Shown piece by piece: positions 46,715-55,068 of a DNA stretch of 64,000 nt; positions within the stretch are counted from its first letter, which is position 1; the number at the start of each line of letters is the position of its first letter. This DNA comes from Proteiniclasticum ruminis DSM 24773 (GTDB lineage Bacteria; Bacillota; Clostridia; Clostridiales; Clostridiaceae): NCBI RefSeq assembly GCF_000701905.1, contig NZ_JNKC01000001.1, positions 310,001-374,000 of the forward strand, read 5' to 3'. The notes under the pieces are model-generated. The model worked only from the letters and a program-made list of their open reading frames with translations. It ran no database searches and was not told the origin of the DNA. The translations under genes were made by a program, and so were the position numbers.

Positions 46715-48235
46715 ATGGAAAAATTCGCATTGATTTATATAGGTGGAAACACAATTCGTTATGCTCTCTGGCAGATTCAAGCGGACCAGAGCTACATTCT
46801 CCTGGAATCCTATAGAGAAGATCTGAAACTTGGACAAAATACCCATGTAGAGAATATCATAAAACAAGAAAAAATCGAGCACCTGCTTACCATCCTGAAG
46901 CACTTCAAAGAATTCTCAAATTCTGTGTCGACAAATAAAACCCTGATTGTATTATCAGAGTTTTTCCAGAGAATTGAAAATACAGCCGGTATCGAAAAGA
47001 GGATCCTGGAGGAGATTGGAGATGAAATCATCAGCCTTACCTGCGAAGAGGAACTCCATTATGATTATCTCGCACTATCCCATTCCATGAATCTCTCCAA
47101 ATCTCTCATTGTCGATATCAGCGGAGTATCCACTCAAATCGGCTATGTAGATAACGGTATTCTGAAGGATCGGTACCATATTCCGGTTGGACCTGTTTCG
47201 TTGACAGAAAAATTCAATCTGGAGAACCTGATCCAAAAAGAAAACCATATCGACTTAGAGAAGCATCTGATTGAAGAGATCCGAAAAATACCTTGGCTCA
47301 AATCTTATACTTACAATGATATGGTTATTGTGGGCGGTTCTGCCAGAGCAATCTCTAAGATTGACCGTAAAAAGCGCAGATATCCGCTGGATATCATTCA
47401 CGAATACACCATGGAAAATCAGGACATCCATTGGCATTATAAATCTCTCATGACAAAAAACCTCAATCAAAGAATTCAAGTGCCTGGTCTGGATAAAGAT
47501 CGTGCAGATATACTGCCATCGGCTTTAGCCATTGTAGATTTACTTCTTCAAGAAACCGGCATTGAAAAAATCCGCGTCAGCGGATCGGGCATCCGGGAAG
47601 GATTCCTTCTGGAACATATTCACAAGAAATTCGGCATACTGTCTCCTATGTTGGAACAGTCCATCTCCAATATACTCAGCCGACACTCTGTTAATAAAAC
47701 AAAGTCTAAAAACCTGTTTACCCTCACATCAGAACTTTATCAGTCTCTAAATGGCGTGCACAAGGACTGGAAAGATGCGCAAGACATACTGTTCGTAAGT
47801 TCGAGACTGCGAGATGTTGGTCTTTCCGTAAGATACTACAATCATGATAAGCACAACTTCTATATCATTGTAAACTCAGAGCTAAGAGGACTGGATCATC
47901 GCCAGATCATTCTTTGTGGACTTGCTGCCACCTTTACCAACGGCATTCATAAAGAAGCACCTCTTCTTCAATACGGACAGATCATCAACAGAATGGATTT
48001 GGAGATGGTGTATGATATCGGCATCTGTTTAAGCCTAGCTGAGAGATTACTGCAGTCCGACCATAAAGAGCTGCATCTTAGTAAATGTTCTGTTACAGAG
48101 GATACCATTGAATTAAAGCTATTGGCCTCAGATGATATTCACTTCGAGCTCCATGACGCCTCAAAGCTCAGTCCAGTATTTCATGAGCTTTATAGAAAAA
48201 ATCTGATCTTGTCATACGAAAAAATGCAACATTAA
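46715..48235 (+). CDS. Divergent Ppx/GppA family phosphatase-like protein
   Basis: 506 residues from ATG 46715 (GAGGGA upstream; an earlier in-frame ATG at 46682 lies in the promoter). Layout follows exopolyphosphatase: actin-like ATPase fold (about 1-305) plus a helical HD-like C-terminal domain (about 310-506). But motif residues are changed: the usual DIGSN reads YIGGN at residues 8-12, and DIGGGS reads DISGVS. The EE pair near residue 110 (TCEEELHYDYLAL) and VGGSARAIS are kept. Polyphosphate or (p)ppGpp hydrolysis is expected for the family but doubtful here. Two genes follow within 25 bases of each other. Confidence 0.8.
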   Translation: MEKFALIYIGGNTIRYALWQIQADQSYILLESYREDLKLGQNTHVENIIKQEKIEHLLTILKHFKEFSNSVSTNKTLIVLSEFFQRIENTAGIEKRILEEIGDEIISLTCEEELHYDYLALSHSMNLSKSLIVDISGVSTQIGYVDNGILKDRYHIPVGPVSLTEKFNLENLIQKENHIDLEKHLIEEIRKIPWLKSYTYNDMVIVGGSARAISKIDRKKRRYPLDIIHEYTMENQDIHWHYKSLMTKNLNQRIQVPGLDKDRADILPSALAIVDLLLQETGIEKIRVSGSGIREGFLLEHIHKKFGILSPMLEQSISNILSRHSVNKTKSKNLFTLTSELYQSLNGVHKDWKDAQDILFVSSRLRDVGLSVRYYNHDKHNFYIIVNSELRGLDHRQIILCGLAATFTNGIHKEAPLLQYGQIINRMDLEMVYDIGICLSLAERLLQSDHKELHLSKCSVTEDTIELKLLASDDIHFELHDASKLSPVFHELYRKNLILSYEKMQH

Positions 48236-48258
48236 TCAAGCCTTATAAGGAGTATTTC

Positions 48259-49134
48259 ATGGATTTTATACCACTGACAATAGAGACAAAGAATATTTGG
48301 GACAAGTTTTTAAACCCGTTCCCTTACAAAAACTCAAGTTATCAGTTCACGAACCTTTATCTTTGGCGTAAATTCAATAATACAATGTATTTCGCTACAG
48401 CGAACCATCTTTTCATCAAAAAAGGCATCGAAGATCCTTATTTCATGGCTCCGGTGTATAAAAATACTCTCCACGCAAAAGAAGCATACGAGATGCTCTT
48501 GGCTCATATGGAACAGTGTGGGCATGAGAAGGTAATTAGAGATGTGGAGAAATCTCAGCTGGAGGATCTCAAAAAGATGCCCTTTACCTTCACCTATGAA
48601 CTTCACAGAGATCAGCAAGAATATATATACAGCGTAGACCAGCTGAGAACTTATCAAGGAAAGGCGCTTCATAAAAAGAAAAATCACTTTAACCAATTTA
48701 TAAGAAATCACGATTACACTATTAAATATATAGAAGATTCAGTTAAAGAATGCATCGAACTTGCGGAAAAGTGGTTTGAAGAAAGTGAGTATTCTCCACA
48801 ACTGTATCACGAACTCCTTGGCATCCGTGATTTATTAGGGAACAGGACTTCTTTCAATCTGAAAGGAATATCCGTATTTATTGATGGTGTATGCCAAGGG
48901 TTCACAATCCTTGAAGTGATACAGGACGAGGTGATACTGAACCATATTGAAAAAGCACAGAAAACTTTCAATGGTCTTTATGCATTTCTTGTAAAAACTG
49001 CTCTGGAAGAGTTCGGAGATGGAATCCTCTATACCAACCGAGAACAGGATTTAGGTATTCCTGGACTAAGAAAATCCAAAGAATCCTATATGCCTCTATT
49101 CTTGGAGGAAAAATACATAGTGCGTTTCACATAA
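48259..49134 (+). CDS. DUF2156 (phosphatidylglycerol lysyltransferase C-terminal-like) protein
   Basis: 291 residues of the DUF2156 family, which has two GNAT-like folds as in the catalytic part of MprF. Typical text: YQFTNLYLWRKFNN, YIYSVDQLRTYQGKALHKKK, NHFNQFIRNHDY and NREQDLGIPGLRKSKESYMP. There is no membrane domain, so if it transfers an aminoacyl group the acceptor is soluble or membrane-peripheral. AAGGAG precedes the ATG. Between the Ppx/GppA-like gene and tpx. Function unassigned. Confidence 0.85.
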   Translation: MDFIPLTIETKNIWDKFLNPFPYKNSSYQFTNLYLWRKFNNTMYFATANHLFIKKGIEDPYFMAPVYKNTLHAKEAYEMLLAHMEQCGHEKVIRDVEKSQLEDLKKMPFTFTYELHRDQQEYIYSVDQLRTYQGKALHKKKNHFNQFIRNHDYTIKYIEDSVKECIELAEKWFEESEYSPQLYHELLGIRDLLGNRTSFNLKGISVFIDGVCQGFTILEVIQDEVILNHIEKAQKTFNGLYAFLVKTALEEFGDGILYTNREQDLGIPGLRKSKESYMPLFLEEKYIVRFT

Positions 49135-49155
49135 TTTATACGAGGAGTGATGTTC

Positions 49156-49656
49156 ATGAAAGTAACATTTGGTGGAAACGAAGTCCATCTTTATGGCACA
49201 CAGCTGCAAGAAGGTGATTTATTGCCTGAATTCATGCTGACAGATTTATCACTGAAGGATGTAGACTCCAGAGACCTGAGCAGTCCAAAAATAATTCTTA
49301 CTTTTCCTTCTGTGGATACTTCAGTCTGTTCTTTGGAACTATTAACATTCAATGATCAGTTGGAGAATCTGCCTTCTTACAAAGTGTTCGGTGTATCAAT
49401 GGATCTGCCCTTTGCTCTGAAAAGATGGGTCAAAGAGAATGCAGGCGATTATATTACAATGCTTTCGGACCATAAATTCAGAGTCTTTGGCGAAGTCACG
49501 GGAACTTATGTGGAAGAGCTGGGCATCCTTGCTAGAGCGGCATTTGTTCTGGATGAAGATAACCGTGTGGTCTATGCTGAGTATCTTCAGGAAATTGGCC
49601 ATGAACCGAACTACTCAAAGATTCTCGAAGAAGCGAAAAAAGTATTTGAAAAATAA
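49156..49656 (+). CDS. tpx: Thiol peroxidase (Tpx), lacking the resolving cysteine
   Basis: Atypical 2-Cys peroxiredoxin family that reduces hydroperoxides. 166 residues from ATG 49156 (GAGGAG eight bases upstream). Peroxidatic Cys58 sits in PSVDTSVCSLE. The resolving Cys normally found in LPFAXXRXC is Val92 here (LPFALKRWVKEN), so this enzyme would need an external thiol or work as a 1-Cys form. The end of the gene overlaps a convergent terminator hairpin. Confidence 0.92.
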   Translation: MKVTFGGNEVHLYGTQLQEGDLLPEFMLTDLSLKDVDSRDLSSPKIILTFPSVDTSVCSLELLTFNDQLENLPSYKVFGVSMDLPFALKRWVKENAGDYITMLSDHKFRVFGEVTGTYVEELGILARAAFVLDEDNRVVYAEYLQEIGHEPNYSKILEEAKKVFEK

Positions 49657-49657
49657 C

Positions 49658-49696
49658 AGAAACACCCTGGTGTGCACATCACACCAGGGTGTTTCT
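49658..49696. terminator. 17-bp perfect convergent terminator
   Basis: AGAAACACCCTGGTGTG, five-base loop, CACACCAGGGTGTTTCT: a 17-base perfect stem between two convergent genes, reaching into the stop codon of the minus-strand gene. The minus exit GTTATTTTT is U-rich; the plus exit is not. Confidence 0.85.
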
Positions 49697-50087
49697 ATTG
49701 TAGAAGCATTCTTGCTTCATATTCTTTCATTTTGTCAGGAAGTATCTCTACCATTTCCTCCAAATATCTGCTGAGTAGATAATATACAGCTGAATTCGAT
49801 GCGGTAAGATCGAAAGAGGATTTCCCGAAAAATACTCCATCATTATCGATGCGCAAATACACAGCATCAATGCGCTCCAGATCTTTCTCCGTCTCAGAGG
49901 TTGCTTCTGTAAACATCTGCTTATTGTCTTCATAAAACCGCTGAACATATTTCCTTTCTGTTTCCCCCAGAACCAGACGAAGCTCCAGCACCTTCGCAGC
50001 TACATCAAGATATTCGATGAATGTGTTCTTATAATATCCCTTAAGAAAATTATCCAAGTCTTCTTTTATTTCTTCAACACTCATCAT
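49695..50087 (-). CDS. Uncharacterised 130-residue protein downstream of trmB
   Basis: Not recognised. Mostly helical and acidic, with a coiled-coil-like N-terminal half (SVEEIKEDLDNFLKGYYKNT) and a short beta-like segment (AVYLRIDNDGVFFGKSSFDL). It starts at the ATG 50085-50087 (a second ATG follows at once), inside the last codons of trmB with GGAGGAGAAGG upstream, so translation is coupled to trmB. No signal peptide or TM segment. The coupling suggests a housekeeping or RNA-related role, but nothing in the sequence proves it. Confidence 0.75.
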   Translation of the reverse strand: MMSVEEIKEDLDNFLKGYYKNTFIEYLDVAAKVLELRLVLGETERKYVQRFYEDNKQMFTEATSETEKDLERIDAVYLRIDNDGVFFGKSSFDLTASNSAVYYLLSRYLEEMVEILPDKMKEYEARMLLQ

Positions 50088-50733
50088 GTCCCTTCTCCTC
50101 CTGAAACTTGAAAATCCCAAACTTGATTTTTACACCAAAGGAACTGAACTTTTCTTCATACTCCGTTTTGATATTCTCACTGAATCCAGACTCTTCCAAA
50201 TCAAAGGTCCGGTACATCTCACGAAAGCCCTCTTCCCTAAAGTAATCCAAAGAAGCAGCAAACAGATCATCATCATCGGTTTTAAACCAAACTTCTGTAC
50301 CAGGTCTGATAAAGCCCTTGTACTTTTTAAGAAATCTTGGATGTGTCAGTCTTCTTTTATTATGGCTGGCTTTAGGCCATGGATTACAGAAATTGATATA
50401 GATTTTGGAAACTTCATTTTCACTGAAAATTTCATCTATCCGTTCAATAAACATGGGAATGATTCTTACATTGGTCAATCCAAGTTCATTGATTTTCCGC
50501 AACACGAATACCAGCACTTCATCCTTTAAATCAATGGCAATATAGTTGATATCAGGATTTTCATTGGCTAGTGTACTGATGAACTGTCCTTTTCCACAGC
50601 CAAGCTCCACGTGAATCGGATGATCATTGCCAAATATTTCCTTCCATTTCCCCTTCTGGTCAAAGGGATTGAGAATGGACTTCTCATCTTCTGCCATTTC
50701 TGGTCTGGCCCACCATTTTTTTCTTAATCTCAT
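50074..50733 (-). CDS. trmB: tRNA (guanine-N7-)-methyltransferase
   Basis: Makes m7G46 in tRNA with SAM. 219 residues. LRLRKKWWARP is the N-terminal tRNA-binding tail; SAM motif VELGCGKGQFI; INFCNPWPKASHNKRRLTHPRFL contains the catalytic and substrate residues (NFXDPWXKXXHXKRR). TDDDDLF follows. Overlaps the downstream gene by 14 bases. Confidence 0.96.
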   Translation of the reverse strand: MRLRKKWWARPEMAEDEKSILNPFDQKGKWKEIFGNDHPIHVELGCGKGQFISTLANENPDINYIAIDLKDEVLVFVLRKINELGLTNVRIIPMFIERIDEIFSENEVSKIYINFCNPWPKASHNKRRLTHPRFLKKYKGFIRPGTEVWFKTDDDDLFAASLDYFREEGFREMYRTFDLEESGFSENIKTEYEEKFSSFGVKIKFGIFKFQEEKGHDEC

Positions 50734-50914
50734 TTCATCACCTATCTAATTTTATTCCTTAGTGAAGTATACCCTACTTTCCATTTAATTTCATTATTTT
50801 GTTCGCATCCATTTCTATCTTCTCATGCAAAATTCCCGAAATTTGATATCCATCATTTTTCCATAACACTTTTATCGATATACTGAAAGCAGAACAACAT
50901 TTCAGGAGGTTAAA

Positions 50915-51535
50915 ATGAAAGAAAAGCTCGCTCCCATTCATTTTATTCAGCATCAGAGGATTCACCTGCAAGAACAGCTGGAATCTTACCTTTCAGTAAG
51001 ATTCGGAATGGAAAATAAACTGAATGATTTGGAAAATCAACATGGCACTCCCTCAACCGATGCAATGCTCTCAGATCAGATTGATCATGACAATATTCAC
51101 GGCTGGCTGGAGGGTCATCTGATAGCCAATGAAAAAAGGCTCAGTGGACTGCTGGCTGAAATCATGAAGAATACGGAAATAGCCGCATTGCATGATGCAT
51201 ACAACGATTTTGGACATAACCTGGGAACCACTTTAAAACGTAATGTTTCTGTTCGCAACGGAGAGGAGCTTTATCAGCTGCTCCAGACTGTCCTTTTAGA
51301 TGGAATGCCTTGTGACAAAGTAAATAAGCTTGTAGATGCCAGCGAGCATCATCTTGTCTTTTCGAGCCTGAAGGATCTTCATGCTCCTTATTATGAACAC
51401 GCCGGAATTTCTCCCGTCCTATACCATGAACTGCGCAAAAGCTTTATAGATGGTTTGCTGAAGGAGCTAGACCTTGGCACATACACCTACGCACTGGAAG
51501 AAGGCGCCATCATCCATAAAGTAGTTTTATCGTAA
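50915..51535 (+). CDS. Uncharacterised 206-residue soluble helical protein
   Basis: Not recognised. Predicted mainly helical, no signal peptide or TM helix; His-rich scattered positions (HFIQHQRIHLQEQ; DHDNIHGWLEGHLI; DASEHH) might bind a metal, but no known motif fits. CAGGAGG stands six bases before the ATG and a very strong terminator follows, so it is a real monocistronic gene. It is divergent from trmB. Confidence 0.75.
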   Translation: MKEKLAPIHFIQHQRIHLQEQLESYLSVRFGMENKLNDLENQHGTPSTDAMLSDQIDHDNIHGWLEGHLIANEKRLSGLLAEIMKNTEIAALHDAYNDFGHNLGTTLKRNVSVRNGEELYQLLQTVLLDGMPCDKVNKLVDASEHHLVFSSLKDLHAPYYEHAGISPVLYHELRKSFIDGLLKELDLGTYTYALEEGAIIHKVVLS

Positions 51536-51551
51536 ATACCTGATCAACAGT

Positions 51552-51608
51552 AAATAATTCATCTCCCTTCTCTATGCGAAGCATAGGGGGGAGATGAATT
51601 ATTTTTTG
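51552..51608 (+). terminator. Very strong nested intrinsic terminator
   Basis: AAATAATTCATCTCCC (51552-51567) pairs perfectly with GGGAGATGAATTATTT (51589-51604) around an inner CTATGC-gaa-GCATAG hairpin, ending in TTTTTT. Sixteen outer and six inner pairs. Confidence 0.93.
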
Positions 51609-51710
51609 TTTGACGTATCGATTTGTATAAAGTGCATGTAACGAATCTGATATCAACATAAAACGATACCCGGCGGCTTCAAGCTTCAGAGGTTCCTAGT
51701 AGAGTGCGGT

Positions 51711-52031
51711 TTAAAGGAAATCCGCTCTCATTGGGCTGAATATATCCAGCAGCACACCATCTTCCAGCGCCACAGTCCCGTGGGGCACATCTGCAGGCAT
51801 AAGCAAACTATCGCCTTTATACACGACTCTTTTCTCCTCACCAATGGTGAATTCAAAAACCCCATCCAAAACGTATGTTGTTTGCGTGTGAGGGTGCGAG
51901 TGCACATCTCCTACCGCACCTTTCAAAAAGGTGATTTCACACATCATCATCTCCGGATTGTATGCCAGAACCTTTCGTCTGATCCCATCACCACAGACTA
52001 CTTCCTTTACCTGATCACTCTTTATAAACAT
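51711..52031 (-). CDS. Cupin domain protein
   Basis: 106-residue single-domain cupin. Motif 1 is HSHPHTQTTYVLDGVFEFTIG (His ligands and Glu), motif 2 is ADVPHGTVALEDGVLL. The metal-binding set H-X-H-X(n)-E...H is nearly complete. It probably binds a small acid, sugar or metal; specific role unknown. AGGAGG precedes the ATG. Monocistronic. Confidence 0.88.
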   Translation of the reverse strand: MFIKSDQVKEVVCGDGIRRKVLAYNPEMMMCEITFLKGAVGDVHSHPHTQTTYVLDGVFEFTIGEEKRVVYKGDSLLMPADVPHGTVALEDGVLLDIFSPMRADFL

Positions 52032-52251
52032 ACTATATTCCTCCTCAAAATCTATACTCTATTATACCGTGTATCCTAATCATATTACAGTAATCAGATA
52101 CATTTCTTTCAATAGAATAATGATAAACCCAACCGATGTTTTATACAAATCTTCATTCAAGGAAATCGTTGTCATGTAATCGTTTCTAGAATTCGCCTCT
52201 TAGCATCAACACCTTTCAAAGCCTTTAAAATGAACGTTTATACACATAATT

Positions 52252-52269
52252 GCATAAAGATTTTTATGC
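52252..52269. promoter_or_regulatory. Candidate ARG box upstream of arginase
   Basis: GCATAAA-gatt-TTTATGC: 7-base arms, 4-base spacer, 18 bases total, the size and symmetry of an ArgR/AhrC operator, with TGCATA half-sites seen in known ARG boxes. It lies 32 bases before the arginase TATAAT. A second, weaker TGAAT-rich site follows at 52304-52318. Confidence 0.5.
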
Positions 52270-52300
52270 CAAATTAATGGTAATATAAAAACTTCTGATA

Positions 52301-52306
52301 TATAAT
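52301..52306 (+). promoter_or_regulatory. -10 box of the arginase gene
   Basis: TATAAT at 52301-52306, about 28 bases before the ATG's leader region; the -35 region (TGGTAA) is weak, compatible with activator dependence. Confidence 0.5.
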
Positions 52307-52333
52307 GAATTGTAATTACACGGAGGTGTTCAT

Positions 52334-53248
52334 ATGAAAATTGAAATCATTGGGTTTCCAATGTTTTATGGTTGTGACCGACCTGGCGTAGAATTTGGGC
52401 CAGATAAATTAAGAGAAGAAGGCCTTGTGGACCTCTTTAAAAAGAACAATGAGCACGTTATAGACAGAGGAAATATCAAAGTAGATCAAGTGGATCCATC
52501 CAGGAAGTATGCTTCACATACATCCATGAAGTATCTGAATGAAGTCGTATCTGGAAACAAAAGACTGGCTGAGACAGTCCAAAATGCAATTCGAGAAGGC
52601 AATCTGCCCTTCGTTGTCGGCGGAGATCACTCCTTGGGACTCGGTTCCCTGGCTGGTGTCAAATCTGCAACAGAAGACGATTTTGCAGTAATTTGGATTG
52701 ATGCTCACGCTGACCTCAATATCACTGAGACGAGCCCTTCAGGCAATATCCATGGGATGCCTTTAGGCGCTTCTGCTGGACTTGGAGATGAGATTCTCAC
52801 AGAACTCTATGTAAAAGGCCAGAAGGTAAAACCCGAAAACATTTATATCCTTGGCCTGAGAAGTGTAGATGAGGGCGAAGAGATCATCATAAAAGAACAT
52901 GGGATTCACACCTGGAGAATGACAGATATCAGAGATAGAGGAATGGAAAAAGCAATCCAAGAACTTCTAAGCAAAATTTCAGAGAGCGGCATCAAGCACA
53001 TCCATCTGTCTTACGATATAGATTCTCTGGATGCCCGACATGTACCGGGAACAGGAACTCCTGTAGAGGACGGTTTGGAATTCGAAGAGAGCAAACAGCT
53101 GGTTTCTGCCATCATTGATACAGGTCTTGTTAGAAGTATTGATTTTGTGGAGTTCAATCCAATCACGGACAGAAACAATCTTACATTGAATTCTTCACTC
53201 AGCATGCTCGAAACTTTCTCAGAAGCCCTTGGCAGAAGAGATTTATAA
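52334..53248 (+). CDS. rocF: Arginase
   Basis: Manganese enzyme that splits arginine to ornithine and urea. 304 residues. Metal motifs GGDHSLGLG (His), DAHADLN (Asp-His-Asp) and SYDIDSLDA (Asp-Asp), plus SGNIHGMPLGA and GTGTPVEDGLE, as in Bacillus RocF. GGAGGTG precedes the ATG. Monocistronic with a strong terminator; a candidate ARG box overlaps its promoter region. It would feed arginine into ornithine-based fermentation or nitrogen supply. Confidence 0.95.
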   Translation: MKIEIIGFPMFYGCDRPGVEFGPDKLREEGLVDLFKKNNEHVIDRGNIKVDQVDPSRKYASHTSMKYLNEVVSGNKRLAETVQNAIREGNLPFVVGGDHSLGLGSLAGVKSATEDDFAVIWIDAHADLNITETSPSGNIHGMPLGASAGLGDEILTELYVKGQKVKPENIYILGLRSVDEGEEIIIKEHGIHTWRMTDIRDRGMEKAIQELLSKISESGIKHIHLSYDIDSLDARHVPGTGTPVEDGLEFEESKQLVSAIIDTGLVRSIDFVEFNPITDRNNLTLNSSLSMLETFSEALGRRDL

Positions 53249-53293
53249 AATAAAAGCTCTTGGGACAATTAAATGCCCAAGAGCTTTTATTTT
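53247..53293. terminator. 18-bp perfect convergent terminator
   Basis: AAAATAAAAGCTCTTGGG (53247-53264) and CCCAAGAGCTTTTATTTT (53276-53293) around an 11-base loop. U-rich on both exits; serves arginase (plus) and the MATE gene (minus). Confidence 0.92.
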
Positions 53294-53298
53294 ACACT

Positions 53299-54663
53299 TT
53301 ATACAACACGATGAATCCACTTCTTGCTTTTATAACGCGGCAAGCAAATAGAAAGTTTGACCATTTCCTCAAAAAAGCTCAGAATAAACACTCTTTCCAC
53401 CGGAAGTTTCAGAACCAAAGCAGCCACTGATACCAGCGGTACCCCCACAAGCCATAAACTGGCTGTTTCAGCAAAAAGAGAATATCTGGTGTCTCCCCCT
53501 CCGCGGAAGAGCCCCACCACAAAAAGAACATTCAAGAATCTCACAGGTACGATAAAAGAGATATAAGTCAGCAACTTGAACGTCGTGTCTCTTGTACCCT
53601 CTTCCAGGCGGTACAGCGATAGTATTGGATTTTTTGACACCGTTAATAGAAGTGATGTAATCACACCGATAAGGAATGTGAGTCTGATAATCTTACTCGC
53701 ATACACCTTTAAACGCTCCACATCGCCCTTCCCAATGAGATTTCCTGTAATTATTGCGGCTGCATTGCATATACCAAAGGAAAACACGTAGAAGAGCTGG
53801 GTTATCGTATTCTGAATCTGAATTGCAGCAAATGATGATACCCCCAGTTTTGAATAGGAATAATTGTAGACTACAATCCCAAGGGACCAGAATGTCTCAT
53901 TCAGAAGAACTGGTGCAGCGACTCTCAGGAAACTCGAGATATTGGGTTTCTTAAACGATGTGAGCTCCTTAAATGATGCATTCAAAAGATTGTTCTTCAC
54001 AAAAACAATATAGAACAATACAGAAAACTCTATCACTCTCGCTATTAATGTAGCAAGGGCAGCTCCTCTAACTTCCATTCGAGGGAAACCGAAGGTTCCA
54101 TTAATCAGCAGATAGTTGAGGAGTGTATTGGTCCCTAATCCCAGGATACTGGAAAGCATCGGTACAAAAGCTTGACCTGTGGATCTCAAGGCAAAAATCA
54201 TCGTCACAGAAAGATTACCAAGAATATAGCTGAATCCAACAATCTTAAGATATTCCACTGATGATTTGAGAACTTCTGGATCTTCAGAGTAGAGCCCCAT
54301 AACCCTTTCTGGAATGATTACAGCAATGATTGTAAAAAGACCCGCTATCAAACCTCCCAGAACCATGGTCATGCCCATATATTTCTTGAAACTCTTATAA
54401 TCACCGCTCCCATGAAACTGGGAGAAGAAGATTGCACCACCACTATTAAGACCAAATGACATCAGCGTAAAAAGAAAGAAAAGCTGGTTCGCTTGTCCAA
54501 CGGCAGCGATAGACGCTTCTCCAAGATTACCAATCATCAGATTATCCACCATATTCAAGGAGGAGGACAGGAAATTCTGCACTATAATCGGTATTGCAAT
54601 GGTCAGGAGTATTTTATAAAAATGATTTTGATTGTTTATGTCTTTCTTTTCTAATTCCAACAT
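53299..54663 (-). CDS. MATE family efflux transporter
   Basis: 454 residues, 12 predicted TM helices in two six-helix halves. Typical MATE text: NFLSSSLNMVDNLMIGNLGEASIAAVGQANQLFFL in the first half and GRGGDTR-like LFRGGGDTRYSLFAETASLW in the second. It couples Na+ or H+ influx to export of cationic compounds or drugs. GAGGTG precedes the ATG. Monocistronic, convergent with arginase. Confidence 0.94.
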   Translation of the reverse strand: MLELEKKDINNQNHFYKILLTIAIPIIVQNFLSSSLNMVDNLMIGNLGEASIAAVGQANQLFFLFTLMSFGLNSGGAIFFSQFHGSGDYKSFKKYMGMTMVLGGLIAGLFTIIAVIIPERVMGLYSEDPEVLKSSVEYLKIVGFSYILGNLSVTMIFALRSTGQAFVPMLSSILGLGTNTLLNYLLINGTFGFPRMEVRGAALATLIARVIEFSVLFYIVFVKNNLLNASFKELTSFKKPNISSFLRVAAPVLLNETFWSLGIVVYNYSYSKLGVSSFAAIQIQNTITQLFYVFSFGICNAAAIITGNLIGKGDVERLKVYASKIIRLTFLIGVITSLLLTVSKNPILSLYRLEEGTRDTTFKLLTYISFIVPVRFLNVLFVVGLFRGGGDTRYSLFAETASLWLVGVPLVSVAALVLKLPVERVFILSFFEEMVKLSICLPRYKSKKWIHRVV

Positions 54664-54736
54664 ATGTTTTCACCTCACGCTTGTTTAGTATACTAGATTA
54701 ACCCGCATTACGAAACATCAAATCGAAGAAAATGTA

Positions 54737-54765
54737 TTGAAAGCTTATGGTTTCTACACTATAAT
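54737..54765 (+). promoter_or_regulatory. Sigma-A promoter of the rubredoxin gene
   Basis: TTGAAA (54737-54742), exactly 17 bases, TATAAT (54760-54765); predicted start near 54772, leader about 44 bases. Strong match. Confidence 0.85.
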
Positions 54766-54815
54766 CAAATTAGGTTATGATTCTATAACACTTATTTGAA
54801 TTAGGAGGGAATATG

Positions 54816-54977
54816 ATGAAGAGTTACGTTTGTATAGTTTGCGGATATGTTTATGATCCAGCAGTAGGCGACGAGGACAACGGAATCGCTCCAGGAACAA
54901 GCTTCGACGATCTACCAGAAGATTGGGTATGTCCACTTTGCGGAGTTGGCAAAGACCAGTTCGAGGTTGAAGAGTAG
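54816..54977 (+). CDS. Rubredoxin
   Basis: 53-residue one-iron electron carrier, read directly because it is too short for usual frame lists. Sequence starts [20 protein letters not shown] and includes [19 protein letters not shown]; the four iron ligands are the two CXXC pairs (YVCIVCGY and WVCPLCGV). AGGAGG at 54803-54808 favours the second ATG (54816) over the first (54813). It usually passes electrons to rubrerythrin or superoxide reductase in anaerobes, neither of which is adjacent. Confidence 0.97.
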   Translation: MKSYVCIVCGYVYDPAVGDEDNGIAPGTSFDDLPEDWVCPLCGVGKDQFEVEE

Positions 54978-54986
54978 AATCCCTTT

Positions 54987-55013
54987 AAGCGCCAGGCCTA
55001 TGCCTGGCGCTTT
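54987..55013 (+). terminator. Intrinsic terminator of rubredoxin
   Basis: AAGCGCCAGG-cctatg-CCTGGCGCTT: a 10-base GC-rich stem ten bases after the stop, followed by a short T tract. Confidence 0.85.
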
Positions 55014-55031
55014 ACATTTGAAAAAAGGCAA

Positions 55032-55065
55032 AAAAGCAGGAAGCCAATTCGGTCTCCCTGCTTTT
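55032..55065 (-). terminator. Intrinsic terminator of pflBA
   Basis: Minus-strand AAAAGCAGG, 16-base loop with inner pairing, CCTGCTTTT then TTG; follows the pflA stop by a few bases. Confidence 0.8.
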
Positions 55066-55068
55066 ATA

